Shown here piece by piece: positions 11,693 through 25,114 of a stretch of DNA of 64,000 bases. The stretch lies in contig HG738140.1 in the NCBI GenBank assembly GCA_000499405.2, forward strand, positions 9,637,560-9,701,559. Direction: 5' to 3'. A program made the position numbers and the translations under genes. The stretch's first letter is position 1. Each line of letters begins with the position of its first letter. The notes under the pieces were generated by a model. That model saw only the letters and a program-made list of their open reading frames with translations. It searched no databases and had not been told where the DNA came from. Origin of the DNA: Onchocerca volvulus. Lineage: Eukaryota; Nematoda; Chromadorea; Rhabditida; Onchocercidae.

Positions 11693-14600
11693 CGAATTTT
11701 CTACAAAATACTAGTTATGAACTGACATTATGGTAGAAGATATTAATATTTTTTTAAAAATTCAGGCGCAGTGAATAGTATTTGAATCGATAAAAGATTA
11801 TTTTATTGAGTACGAGCCTTTTCACTCTATCCATCACGATTTTAGTGTTTAATAAGGCTTTATTAGAAATCCTGATCACTAAAACTCAATGGTTATGTCT
11901 GTACGAAATTTATTTCTTGAAATTGCATGAAATTTACAGTCTACTCTGTCAAAAGTTTTGTTCTATACATTGTCCAATGAAATCAACATGGAATTATTAC
12001 CATTCAATAGTTTTCACTTTAAATTTTACAAAAATAAACTTAAAGAGTGCGAGTTTTCATTTTAAACTACACAAAAATAGATTGAAAGTCGAAAAAATTA
12101 AGAAGTAGTATTATAAATCATAAATAGAAAGAAATGAAACGACCGCTCAAGCTGATAACCCATTTTAGAGAACGTATTGATACGAAAGGTCATCAATGAG
12201 TTGACAAAATGGTGGTGAGAGAAGTATTACTACCGCAATTTATTATGGTGAAATTTGGCGATGGAAAGAATTCACCATTTTGGCAAACTCCACTATCGAG
12301 AAATAATGTTACCACAGCTGATGCTATCGAGCGATTTTTAATAGCAGTTGAAAAAGAAAAATTGATTTCCATCTCTAATCTCAAAAGAAAAATTAATTGA
12401 TTAGAAATTAATTTTTAAAATTAATTTTTCTCTCCAGGCAGCAATTGGATTGAAAAATTAGTAACTTTGAATTAGAAATTGTAAGGAATACAATGAGCGT
12501 TGGTGAAATGATGTGCATACAATTTATTTCAAATATGGAGATCCGATGGATATTTTTCGGAGATGTCCTATATTCGCAAACAATATGTTCTAAATTCATA
12601 AACAATACAATTTGCCCTCTTCAACTGGGCAAGCATTCAGGCGCGTTTGACAATTCATTACCAATAATTAATTACTTAACTTCTGGAAATATGAAAGCTG
12701 ACTTGAACTTCATTAGATTTATATAATCCAGCTCAAAACAAATGGATATGTAACATAAGATGCGCAGAGGTAGTATAGATCACATTTATATTAATAATGC
12801 CATGTATCGTTGGATCTACTTCTTACTGCAAATAAATTCAATTCAGAATCATAAAAACTTTATTAAGTGCATAAACATCACGCAGGAAAAACTGTGCCAT
12901 TTTTATAGTAGAAGTCAATAGTTCTCTTAAAAAAATTAAACTAGCTGCAGCTGGTCCAAAGCTCGATCAGTGGTAAATAACGGGATGATCAAAAATAGGC
13001 AAGAAATCGAAATTAGTTCAGAATATTTCCATCTGGATTTCAATTATTTAAAATTATTTTCTTTCGTTAAAAAAAAAAAGAAAAACCACAACTTATGAAA
13101 AGCTTAACTGCGCTACCTAAAAAATCATCATCACGATGTATAAATTTTTTTTTTTATATTTCATTATTATCTTTCGCCATTTTTATGATTCTAGATAAAT
13201 GCAGTAAAAAGGTTTGCTGATATTACCACATGCATTTCGTTTTCATATATATTATTTCAATATCATCGTTAATGATAAATTGAAATAGTGCAAATCAAAC
13301 CGAGTTATGAATCTCTTCTTTGTTTACATCTTTACAGTTTATGCGATAGTTGTATGTTGCACGAAATAAAGTTCATAAATACATGAAACTCTATTGAAAA
13401 CTTTTCACAACTGAGGTTTATGTCTTGAATGTTTGTAATGTCGACAGATCACACATGAAAATTTAGAAACGAATTTGACAAAATCCCTAAAGCAAAAGTT
13501 TCCTTCTGATGATATTGCTTGACACATTACATCGTACTGCGTGTCATAATCTTACTTACTTACATAGAAAGAACAGGGCTTGTTAATATAAATCTTATCA
13601 TTTTCAACTGATATAAGAAAGTGAAATAATTTAGCAAAGGATTCAAATCAGTTCGAAATTAGAATTAAACTAAAAATGTTCCATAAACTATTTCATTCCA
13701 AGTTTTTTTGGCTTTTGCTTTAGAAGTGGTGCTTCCACTGGACATACTAAAAAAAACGTAAAAATAAGTGCAAAATAAAAGAAATTAAAAAATAAGATTC
13801 ATTAACACATTTCCAAAGGTCTTGATGACGACATAATTTAAACTTGCTAGGAATTTTGCTCGTACTGCAGACTGTCCATCAAAACCATAATATCGTTTAA
13901 TTTCAAAAAGTTCTCTTTTCCTGGAGAATAGAATTTTGTTATCAAATAAAACACAGTTTATTCGAAAATGATAACTATCGAAAACTGAGAAATCAATTAC
14001 AAATACTGCTTTTTGATTCGAGAATTTCATACATCATTATTGCAATCCATTTCAATCATTCTATAGACATCATCATTATTATTAGTAAAAATCTTATTGA
14101 ATATTATTCTTCTAATCATTAAGCTCACTACCAAGTTTATCTGCATGAAAATATGAATTTAACATACAAATGAAATGAACTGAAAGTAAGAATAAACGAA
14201 ACTTGCAACAAATGAAAATAAAACTAGACATTAACATGCAAACAGATTCAGCCATATTTTTGAAAGCCTGTTGTTGCGAAAAAAAAACCTACAACTTACC
14301 ACTTATACATGATGTCTATGAAATTATTTAACCTGGATCACAAACTTTAGGACAAATTACTGTAAATTAGTAAATTATCTTATAGCTTTTATGCAGTTAT
14401 GAAAATTACAGTTATTCTGTTGAGAACTCGCTACTATATAAAGAAAACTTTCCAGTGTACTGCACAAACACAAAATGCTATAAATTCTATTAACATCATT
14501 AATTGCCATTATGAAATCGATTATGGACTAATTATGAATTGCAGGAATCAAAAATCGGTTTTTCAGACATTGATTAGTTTAATTTTGGAATTTATGGGGT

Positions 14601-15201
14601 TAAAATATTCAAACAATGTATTTTCATCAATTTTGGAAAACCACAAAAATGAAAATCAAGTGGATTAAAATATACATAATGTGATTTAAATAGAAACTTT
14701 TAATGTGCATTGCCAAACTAAACGACTATAACCAAATAGAGTCTTGCACTATTTCCATATCAATAAAGCTTAAAATTTTAAATGTTCATATGTTTGATTA
14801 ACAAATAGGTAAAGGAAAAAAAATTCTAATTTAACATCAATTTATGAAGCTCAGCAAATCGATAATAAGACAACAGGAAGTTTATATAACTAGTTTAAGA
14901 AAATGTTCTGTTCGTCTTTAATTTCACATCTCCAGTGAGAGCCACTTTTTTGTTTGGGGCATTTTTAACCATTTTAATAGAAATATTCTCTGTTAAACAC
15001 TCTAATGTGCTATTATCTTGATGTTGTTTTAATTATGCAAGTATAATATTGTGAAAAATATAAAATTCACTTGTTTTCTAAATGATAATTCCATCACAAC
15101 TACGCCATTTGCAACGATGCTAATAACTTAATACTTTTTTATTTTCTTTTTCAAATGAATTTTAGAAGCAGAAATGACTCTATATTGTTACTCTTAAAAC
15201 T
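11693..15201. other. Intergenic region with decayed or unassignable frames
   Basis: About 3.5 kb with no gene I can support. Frames worth noting are 12134-12400 (plus, one in-frame TGA after HQ, then WQTPLSRNNVTTADAIERFL-like protein text), 12493-12726 (plus), 13785-14030 (minus) and 14399-14668 (plus). None shows a family motif or convincing splice sites. A short inverted repeat of aaaaattaatt type lies near 12388-12435. Confidence 0.45.
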
Positions 15202-15262
15202 TAGTACAAATTGTAGAAGCAGAACTGACTAAAAATTATTTCTGCCTCTGCAATTTGTACTA
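15202..15262. ncRNA. Candidate pre-miRNA-like hairpin
   Basis: The segment folds on itself: arm agtacaaattgtagaagcag pairs with the 3' arm that ends tttgtact. This gives about 22 pairs with one mismatch and one G-U wobble across a loop of about 14 bases. The size is typical of a miRNA precursor, but a foldback repeat is equally possible. A partial direct copy of the inner arm (agaagcagaaatgact) lies just upstream near 15165. No known seed was recognised, so strand and function are open. Confidence 0.3.
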
Positions 15263-16285
15263 TTTGAAAAGCTAAGCGTCGCGCTTTCATGATAATAAAA
15301 CCTTTAAGAGCAAATGAAAAAATTATAACAAATTTCACAAAAATAAGTAATCTTATACATACGGCATGCTTACCTCAAAAATAATTAGTATTACTAAGTT
15401 GTTTTTTACTTAAGCTTGATCTATTTTTTAACTTGCTAAACTTCACCTTGTTTTTATCACCAATTTCTATCTTTGTTTTTTATTATTTTTCCTACTCCAG
15501 TAAAAGATATATTTCAATAAAAACGAGAATGCGGTTCAACCCACGCAAATTTGACATATCCTAAAAATTATATAACCATTCCATATTTGTTTGTATCACC
15601 GCAGTTTCTGTTTCATTTTGACGCTCTAAGCTGTTTCTGTTGAAGAACTGATAAAGAAATTTCGCCGTACTATGCGAAAAATTCTAAACGAATTTAAATT
15701 TAGGAAAAATAAAGTTCAAAATTAAAAGTAGGTACAGAAAGAGAAACGCATTAATAAATAGAGCAAACATAGCAATAACAAAAAGTTGCGATCAATTTCT
15801 ATATGTTTGCATTAAAATTGTTGAAAAGATGATCACCAACACTCCAAGAGAGTAAATTTCTCTCAAAACCATTCCTCCACTCAATTAAGTGGCAAATTTA
15901 TGTCATAGAAACGTGAGAGTCAAACAACTTATTTTTGATCTTAATTATGTTAGTGCGGATAATGATCTCTTTGAATGGCCGATACACGAACGACGACAAC
16001 CATGCAAAAATAACGCAGATCAAGGGGATGGCATATCGATAGAAGAAAGATGACAGATGCCAGTTGTCCTCGATTGTCCGATCAGTGACATATCGACTAT
16101 CTAAATATTGTGTGTTCTATTGTTATTCTGTTATCTGTCTTCTTAATTTTGATTTGCAGGATTTTTCAATCAATTGACAGGATCATGTGACTTAAATGTT
16201 ACATTCTCCAAATACAGTTCTTCCAGAAGTTATCAGAAAATAATAAATATTCTATTAATAACGATATCTACGACATAGCTCCACG
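15263..16285. other. Upstream region of the P450 gene
   Basis: About 1 kb of non-coding DNA. It should hold the promoter of the plus-strand cytochrome P450 gene, but I could not pick out a specific regulatory site. There is no spliced-leader acceptor immediately before the ATG at 16286. Confidence 0.4.
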
Positions 16286-19200
16286 ATGTATAGCTTTCAA
16301 TTTGTTTTATTATTCGGGATGTTGATTATAGCGATCTGTACAGTTTTAGGTTACAAAACACAGATCTCGTTTATTTACTTGGTACGTTCATTGGTTTCAA
16401 CATAAATTAACGTGAGCAAGTGAAATAGATGTTGAAGCAAACGTCACTTTTTGATATATGCAAAAGTTTTTCACATAAAAATATTTCAAAATATCTCAGT
16501 CCTTCTTTAATTTTAAAATCGAAATATTTTGAAATGAAGGAACAATCCGTTTTTTTCAGCCGATACCACCATCATTGGTGTTACTAGTTGCAGCATACAT
16601 TTTTTACGATTTACGCTGGAAACGGCGATTACTTCCACCGGGGCCAACTCCATGGCTATTTTTCGGCAATATTCTCCATTTCATGTTTTACGAATCCATA
16701 GATGATATGTTCCTTACATGGAAGCAAAAGTACGGTAAGGATATTAAGTTTTTTTTCTGTGCTTGAAATCCTTTGTAAAAAAAGAAAAAAAAAAAGTCTT
16801 GTTAAATGATTTCAGTATTACCATCATGTGATTGTCAGACTCTTATAATTCACGAGTCATTTATATGTTATCCATTAACTAGAAAAGATATACTGTTTAT
16901 GAGAAAAAAGTTAATAATTTGCCTAAGAAAAGTGATCGATTATTTGTGCATCAGATCTAAATTTCTCATGTCCAAAACAATTCCAATAATACTTCAATCG
17001 CAATAATTCGCTCTCATCTAACAAATGAAAATTCTAAAACTGAATGAGCTACAGAATGGATAATGAATAAATGAATTATTTCATTTATGATTGTATTTTT
17101 TCTTAAGAATAATTATCTTGCATCCGATTATATTGCAATACATCGAGATCTTTGGCTGTTGCTCGAACAATTTTGATTATTTGAACGCAACATAGGTGGA
17201 CATAAATAAATGCATTCTCTCAAAAAATCATTTGAGTAAAATTAATTGGTCGAAAAGTATTTTCTTGCAAAAGAAAGAATTTTATGATTTAGGTAACTTG
17301 GTCACATTTTGGATTGGACCAATACCTCTGGTAATGGTTACGGACATGGAAACAATGCGCGAATACTTTATACGTAACGCTGAAATATTTAGTAATCGAT
17401 GGCGGAATTATGCAACCGACTTCTTCATGGGTATTGACAAATTTTTAATAGCTAAATAAAGATAAAAAATGTAATCATGAAGATTGGAGTTTACTATTTC
17501 ATTTTCATTAATTAATTTTTTGCAGAGCATTTTTTAATTTCTCATTTTCCGAAAGCCGAACATAAATCATATATGAATGTCGGAGTAATCTATATTTTCT
17601 TTTGTTGATATTTATGATACTAAATTTAATGGGAGAGGAATATGTTTTGAATTCGCTCGCTATTCGCTTAATTTTATTTGCATCTTGCACGGTGTTGTAA
17701 CATTATAGGTGGTGCAAATGGTATAATTCAAATTGACGGTGACAAATGGAAGCAACAGCGACGCTTTGTGCTTCGAATATTTCGAGATTTTGGAGTTGGC
17801 AGGATACTGATAGAACAACAAATCATGAAAGAAGTCGAGATTTTCATAGATTATCTGGAAGCGAAATGTACTGCACATGCGATGAATCTATGCACGATGC
17901 ATGCCGTTTGTGTGGGCAATATCATCAATAATATATTGTTTGGTTATCGATTTCCACAGGTAATAAAACACTATTACACACTTAGTTTAATACACACTAA
18001 GTGTGAAATGATACAATTTTATTCAATCTAAATGATTTGATTTAAACTAACTGAAGATATTTTGTCAGGGAAGTGAGGAATTCAATTCTTTGCATTCGTT
18101 ATTGGATTCTCATTCGCGATTGGTTTTGCATCCTCTGATGGGATTGTATATAACATTGCCATCAACTACAATGATTCCATTTGTAAATTATAAATGGAAA
18201 CAATTCAAGAATCTTCGAGATGAACTGTGGGAATTCATTTCCAGAGAAGTACAGGTATGATTGATTTGGCATCACTCCATTATTTCTTCTGCTAGTTTTT
18301 ATCAATAATATTACATATCTATTCATTATTGCCAATTGATCGCTTACGTAATCAATTATCATTATTTAATGATTCAGAAACACATAAAAACATTCAACTG
18401 CGATGAATCTCCAGAGATCACAGATTTCACATATGCATATCTATCAGAAATAAATCGCAGAGAAAAAGCTGGTGAGCCGAATGAATATTTCAGGTATTGA
18501 ATTCAGTATTTGAGATCTCTTTTAAAACTATGAACATTCAATCGAGCAATATTTTTCTACGGATAATTCCATTCTTCTTCCTATCACTATTTAAATTTGT
18601 CCTCGCAGGTATTAAAATTGAATAAAGCGAATTATTTATTGAACAGTGGTTTATTACTAATTGTTGTTTGTTTACTGTAGAAAATCAGTTCATGTAAGTT
18701 TTTCAGATATAAACTTTTTGAATCTTCTTTACTCATTTATCACATGGAAGGTGGATCATTTGCATTTCCTGATTGCAGTGAGTGGCAGTTAACGATGCTA
18801 CTATTGGATCTATTTTTTGCTGGAATGGAAACAACAGTGACAACATTGAAATGGGCATTCCTTCTTTCAATAATCCATCCTGACGTGCAAACAAAAGTTC
18901 AGAATGAGTTGGATGGAATTGGAAACAGAATTACGCTTGCTGATAAACCAAAATGTTCGTATACAATGGCTACCATCCATGTAAGTTGCTTTCATACTTC
19001 ATTCATTGCTCTTTTTTGCAGCTATTTTATTACTCATATTGCTACAGTTTTTATAGCTTTAGTTAAGTAATTACCATGTTTGGATAATCTGAGAATATGG
19101 AAGACAAAGGATATTAAAACAATGATTTTAATTAATGGAGTAAGAGTTTGACAAGGAAAATAAACTTAATAGAGGAAACTTAGAAAGTAGTAAGTTCTCT

Positions 19201-19964
19201 GACAACTTTTGCTTAGATACGATGAAACGATTAAAGTTGCACTAATTTATTAACAGGAACCACACAACTTATCTTTTGAATATTTTTTTTTACAGGAAAT
19301 CCAACGCTTCGCAAATATTTTACCCATTAATTTATTGCGAACCGTCGCGGAAGATGTTGTCATGGGGAAATATTATTATCCAGCAGGAACACTCTGTATC
19401 CCACAAATTTCCATAGCAATGAATGACCCCGAAAATTTCGAAAAACCAAGGGAATTCCATCCGGAACGTTTCCTGGAAAATGATGGATTTACCCTTAAAA
19501 AGTAATGTTTATTTTCTTTAAAAACCAGAAGTATTTGTTAGTTTTTTGGATCTGTACTTACTATTAATTACAATGGACGATACAAAATAGAAATCCAGCA
19601 ACATGCTTTTGATTGTGATAATGCGAGGTAATTCATGAATCAGAACGATTGAAGAAATTTACTTAAACTTCCCTAATGAATTTCTTAAATTTCAAATCTT
19701 AAAAGTTTATTCACTTGATTTAGTGATTAATCAGCAATAAAATTTTTTAGGTATGATGCATTTTTTCCATTTTCCATCGGGAAACGACAATGCTTGGGTG
19801 AATCATTAGCGAAAGCCGAGCTATTCCTTATTTACGCCAACCTGATGAGACATTTTCGTTTCCGGACTGTGCCAAATGAACCGAATCCCTCAACAAAACG
19901 ACTTTTCGGCTTGACAACTTCACCGCCTCCATACAAATGTCTTGTGGAGAGAAGGATAGTTTAG
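16286..19964 (+). CDS. Cytochrome P450 monooxygenase (nematode microsomal, CYP2-clan-like)
   Basis: A haem-thiolate monooxygenase anchored in the ER membrane; the substrate is unknown. Nine exons: 16286-16381, 16560-16734, 17293-17430, 17709-17959, 18069-18254, 18378-18493, 18707-18980, 19296-19501, 19751-19964. Phases close to give 551 residues, somewhat above the usual 490-520. In order: an N-terminal hydrophobic anchor (LLFGMLIIAICTVLG, then a second hydrophobic run in exon 2), basic and proline-rich hinge RRLLPPGPTPW, helix-C WKQQRRF, I-helix AGMETT at about 359-364, K-helix ExxR (EIQR, 413-416), PERF, and the haem loop FSIGKRQCLG with Cys495. The C-terminus SPPPYKCLVERR is typical of nematode CYP2-clan enzymes (the CYP33/34/35 type). 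All signature residues are intact and no frameshift is seen. The subfamily cannot be assigned by eye. Confidence 0.94.
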
Positions 19965-20824
19965 ATACTAATATTATTTTACTCAGGAAAATAGGAAATT
20001 ATAGCTTTGAACAGAATTTTGTTAAATACATTAAATCAAAAAGTTATGCTCTAAATAATTTCAGGAAATTTTTCGATTTTATTAAATTGATTTTTATGAA
20101 AAAACAAATTTGGTTCACTAAAATCAATTTGTCAAAAAAAATTCCATTATGCTAGCTGATACAATGAAATTTTTTGTAAAAAGATCAATTGAATTGTTAA
20201 AGAGAATAAGACAATTAGAAAAAGCCGATTTGTAAAATTCAAAACTTATCAAAACTTTTATAATTTTAGCTAAGTTTACTTATTTGACAAATATTTAAAT
20301 TGTTCGTTCTACTGCTGCATTCCTGTTGTGTACATTGCATAGGTTTGTATTACATGTAAAGTTATTCTGTAAGTTATATTTACTAAAATTTGTTTGAATG
20401 TTTTATGAAAGTATATTGTCTGTCTGCACACTGCGAAATCTTTCATACTTATCTTTATATTTATTGAGTTGAAGAGATGATTTGCGTCATTAAGTATTAT
20501 CTTTTATCAAAATATGTCTTATCTTTTTCTCCCTTCTCAAGAAATATAATAGAAGAAAAAACTGCACTCTTCTTCTCTCGCAAAATTATGATATGTTTAC
20601 TATGAATTTCGTGAACAAAATATGAAGTCATCTAAAACTAAATTGTTACATATCACATGATATTTATGAATTTGATATTTTATTTAAATAGATATTTGTA
20701 ATTCATTCTTTAATCTAATCCATCTATTTTACTGAATTTCAAAAAGTAGCAAGTGATTAATTGCTTTCAATTCATAAAATTTATTAACTCAAAAAAAAAA
20801 AAAAAAAAAAAATCAAAATTGAGC
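19965..20824. other. P450 3' flank
   Basis: AT-rich DNA after the P450 stop codon. A poly-A run of about 22 bases near 20792 precedes the foldback repeat. An open frame at 19937-20155 is an extension in another frame and is not supported as a gene. Confidence 0.45.
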
Positions 20825-21022
20825 CGAAAATGTCGCTTCCATCCTCTTTAGAAAAACTGAAGTATCTGTAGATAATTTTTGCCAAAGTACGATCCAACTG
20901 TCTACTTTTCTCATTGAAAATTCTCAACTCAAAAGCAAATATGAATGAACAATAAGCAAGGAGCAGGAGTTAAATCTACAGATACTTCAGTTATCCTAAA
21001 GAAGATGGAAGCGAAATTTTCG
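20825..21022. repeat. Foldback (hairpin) repeat with 49-base arms
   Basis: Left arm 20825-20873 and right arm 20974-21022 are inverted copies that differ at only about five positions, separated by a 100-base loop. Similarity continues weakly a few bases outward on both sides (aattga against tcaatt). The arrangement resembles a miniature inverted-repeat element, or a long hairpin that could be cut into small RNAs. It encodes nothing. Flanking poly-A (near 20792) and poly-T (near 21180) runs are close by but not symmetrical. Confidence 0.8.
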
Positions 21023-21173
21023 CAGGAGTCAATTAGAAAAAAATGGATGGGACAGAATGGTCTGTAAGAATTTTCGTGGAAGTAATGCCTGTCAATCAGT
21101 TGATAAGGAAGCAATAAATCCAATTGACACAGCAAAATTTACGACATTTTCAGTTGGTCCCATAACTTCCCAT

Positions 21174-21204
<31 letters not shown>

Positions 21205-23879
21205 TTGAGAAATTTGAATCTCCGTTCAGTTTCTTTGCAATAAAAGAGATTTTAGATGCTCTCATTTGCTCTCCAATAGCACTTTTAACCAATATTCTCA
21301 TCACTAACTATCATTTAAAAAATTAAATCTCGGTGAAAACCTTCGAAATGAATAAAAAAGGCAAACAGAACAAATCACAACATGATCATTAATATTCTTT
21401 AACTTATCACTAATCATATATTGTTCAACAATCAAAATAGGACGATATGCTCATTCAAGTTTCTCAGCATATTATTTTTGATGTATTTGCACAGATCTCT
21501 GCGAACGTCCCAGACATTAATTATATCTCGAAAGATAATATTAATTTGGAATTATGAATAACATTCGATTACATTTTAATGAGATTTCTTTGAAACAGTT
21601 CTATTTGTGGTTATTTGAATAAAGAAATTCTCGAAATTTTTCGGAAAACAAATCAGTAACTGAAAATTCATAGATTCTTCAAAATACTTCAAATAAATTT
21701 GGCAAACAGCAAAATAACAAGTGACAAAATATTCATTTTGAAAAACAGAAGTAGAAATCTATGAAATTTTTTAAAAAAAATTGAAGACAAAAATCTCGAG
21801 ATTATTTTAGATTCCATGCCGAGAAACAGCAGTATACTTGCATCATCTACATTGCAACTATGAACACTCTCATGGCATTTAACATAACTTTGGTATTATT
21901 TAGTTGACAAATGTACCGATTGTTAGTTGGAAAGGATCGTTACATATACCTGACTGATTCTCAATATCAGTGGAGAGAAAAGTGCCGCTTAGAGCAGAAG
22001 CAGAACAGTTACAGTAATTCGAACAGGAATCTTCAGTGACATCTAATATGCCGACAAATAAAAGATTCTCGTGCCTCATTTCTGTACCAGGAAATTGCTG
22101 AGCGCAACGAATTGTAATATTTAATCCGCTTTATTTCTCCTTTTCACTGCTATATTTCAGAAGCGAAAAATAACTGGAAAGGTCACGAAGAATGGACATA
22201 TTGCCTTCTAAAATGACCTCAGGGAACCAATTTGTTAATGTATCCGCTGAAATCAAAACAGATGAAATGCTTTTACTATTTGAATTGAATGAATCAAGGA
22301 AATCTGTCAGAAATTTTGTCAAAAAATTTCCTAAATTTGAAATACCTGAATATATTTTATATAATTTTGCAATACATTATACATAGAAATATTTTTTCCA
22401 CTTGTACATATATTTGATACATGCATATTTGCAAATGTTTTTCAAAATTTCATAAAGTTTGATGTAAAGTTGAATAATAGATGTAATGTTACAATGGCAA
22501 TTAATATAGAGAGAAAGAGAAATGGAGAAAAATCATGCAACAGCAACAGTAAGTAAAATTTTCTGTGAAAAAAATTAAGTAAGAGAACAATACAATTTTT
22601 CTAAAGTCAATGAAATATGAGTAACTATTAAAATATCTTATCATTGTTGTTGATATTGTTTTAATATAAATTCACATAACTTGTACCTATTTCCGAGCAA
22701 CTGTTATGCCATTCATAATTTCAAGATTTTCTTTGAATATCCATCATTTTTTTCGTAGCTAAGTTACTGATTGTTCCTCGATTTTTCTAGCACAAAAGTT
22801 TACTTCTTGTTAATGGTATTGATTTAAGTTTGTGATTGACAAGCTTTTTGAATTGAACAATGATAAACCTAAATTTTCGACAAAGAATTCCAGTGACCTG
22901 ATTGTAAAAAAAAAAGTGAGAAAATAAAACACAAAAACTAATGATATAAATCAGTTGGAAAGCAGGAAAACAGCTTTAATATAGAAATAGCTCATCGAGT
23001 ACTCAAGAGAAAATAGTAATTTACATGTCCATAAAACTGTCCAGTTCCGAATAAGAAATAAATAAATTTTTTCTCAAAACTATTATCCAAATTAAAGGTA
23101 TGTGCATATTGCATACTGCTATACGTTATTAAATTAGATCCCATGTGGCCTATCGCCATTGATAGTTTAGAGATGAATCATATATAAGTTTCAACTAGGC
23201 TTTTTATTCTCTTGATTTGCTCATCTAAAGTTTCAAATATTTATGAGTTGTTAAAATTTGTGATTTGAGGTGATTTTTATAAAAGACAATGATATATTTA
23301 AGACAGAAGGCTCCTGGCTCCGAAGCAATGATTAAACGAAGCCTGAACGCTTGTTTTAATAACGATCATAGACAAATACGTAAGACATTCTCGATCTAAA
23401 AGTTGAATCCGTGAATCATAGAACTGTCAGAAAGAATGAAACGAGATATGAGATATATTACTGGCACAATCACAGTTCGTCTCTCTCTCAACTTTTTAAA
23501 TCCAAATTCAGGAGGCAATCTGTAAGCAATGTCTATGTTAATGTGTCTGTTGGTGTGATTCTACAGCGATAATAATTTATCAATATTTGGAATTATTTCT
23601 TCTGAAAGCCATAAATTTTGCTCCGTTTCAGCCATTGTCGTCGTAAAATTACTCTCAAAAGTCGGTCCTACAAAAAACATCTCTCTTGTCGGATAGTTCG
23701 GTGCTAAAGGGGAAGTTGAATATTTTTAGGGATATCTGTTGCTGATTTCATATAGCTTGCTGTATTGCACAACAACCTTCTTTCTTTATTTCTTTCTCTT
23801 TGGCATAATCTATAGCAAGTTTTACTTCTCTTCTTATTGAATTTCACCAAACTTTATTCCAGAGGGAGGAGCGGAGTAC
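21023..23879. other. Intergenic region between P450 and hlh-1
   Basis: A long T-run at about 21179-21203 and scattered short open frames, such as 22192-22386 on the plus strand with its antisense shadow. No splice-consistent gene or family motif was found. A plus-strand frame near 21907-22030 is protein-like but has neither a start codon nor a clear exon border. Confidence 0.45.
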
Positions 23880-24420
23880 AGTAGTTAGCTAGGAAGCTAG
23901 CCAGAGATTAGCTCGGGATGCTTCGACTTCTTTCAGGAGTGAACAGTTGGCCCAAAGTCAGTTGTTGGTAGTGGACGTTTTTGTTATTGCTGAAGGTAGC
24001 AGCTGTCGAGAGGAAACGAACTTCTGTTACCTCAAAAGTTACGCCAATTGTTCTTCGGAGAGAAGTGAACCTGCTCAAGAAACATCTTCTGATAGTGAAA
24101 AGCTTGAAAGGTAAGTCTCCTGAATGGATGTAAATGCTGGTGAAGAGGATGATAACAGTGATAAGACTGTGATAATGATGTTACTAACTCTAATGCAGCT
24201 ATTTTATTTCATACTAAAGTTTCACACATACATTACACGTCAGCACTATCATCGCTACCACCACCACTACAGCCAGAACAGTTGCCTTTAAGCACAATTC
24301 GGCAACAATTGACCATGAAACATGTGTGCTTCTTCGGCCGTGGAGTTAAGTTTTACATGGGGATACAGCTGTCCCCGCCTGTTGCCACAGATGGCGCGCC
24401 AATTGGCTTATATCTAGTAT
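23880..24420 (+). promoter_or_regulatory. hlh-1 upstream region: E-box cluster and possible 5' untranslated exon
   Basis: A GC-richer block than its surroundings. It carries seven CANNTG E-boxes: 23944-23949 and 23959-23964 (CAGTTG), 24000-24005 (CAGCTG), 24279-24284 (CAGTTG), 24306-24311 (CAATTG), 24321-24326 (CATGTG) and 24366-24371 (CAGCTG). MyoD-class factors bind such sites and C. elegans HLH-1 is autoregulatory, so self-activation is a reasonable inference. A perfect donor (gaaag then gtaagtctcc) ends at 24110. Because the hlh-1 ATG directly abuts an acceptor at 25114, a 5' untranslated exon ending at 24110 is plausible. It would contain a 17-codon upstream frame starting at 23919. Confidence 0.5.
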
Positions 24421-25114
24421 AAGTTTCAGTTTTAGTTGAATTCAGTCTAGTTGGTTTAAGTCAAGCTGTTAGTCCAATCTACCTTTGCTGTTTGGATGAA
24501 ACTTTAGAACAATCTTGCATTCGTTTAGCCTGCTCCTAAGAATAATCTTAATCAGCTATCAGCTTATCTAGCAATGTTTGAACTTGATTGCATGATTTTG
24601 CTGTAGGTACTTTAATCTGAGTAATTAATTGTCTAATTAAGCTGAATAAATCAAGATTCTCAAATGAGAGTTTTCTTGAATAGGAAGAACTGAACAAGTT
24701 TCCAGGATAAAGCCATGTTGAACAATTTTCGCTTTTTTGGTTAGTTTCATAATTATTTTATTGCAATCAAAATTTTTTTCTTAATTAATTTTGTAAAACA
24801 TACTAACCTCAAAATAAAAAGGATTGTATATGTTAAACTTGAAAATATCCGCATAAGAATTTTAATTATGGAAGAGTTAACTTATAGTTACAGGTTGCAA
24901 GGTAAAAAGTTCAGCTGCTTTTTTAAAAAAAAAAAAAAAACTGGAAAAAATAGTGCTTCATGAAATACTAATTTGAAAAGATGGATTCTTGGAAAGAAAT
25001 TTCCGACAAATGTTTGAGTAATAAAGCGAGTAAATGAAGTGACAAACATATAAATGAATTTAAAATATATAAATAAATGATAAATCGAAAACTTAATTTT
25101 TTTCATAATTACAG

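Noticed and set aside
12493..12760. Possible BTB-Kelch remnant (a YNPAQNKW-like string near 12720)
   Set aside because: A single short resemblance in shifting frames without repeated Kelch blades. Too weak to call.
21092..21326. Frames on both strands spanning the T-run near 21180
   Set aside because: The coding appearance comes from the homopolymer (poly-Phe or poly-Lys), with no support on either side.
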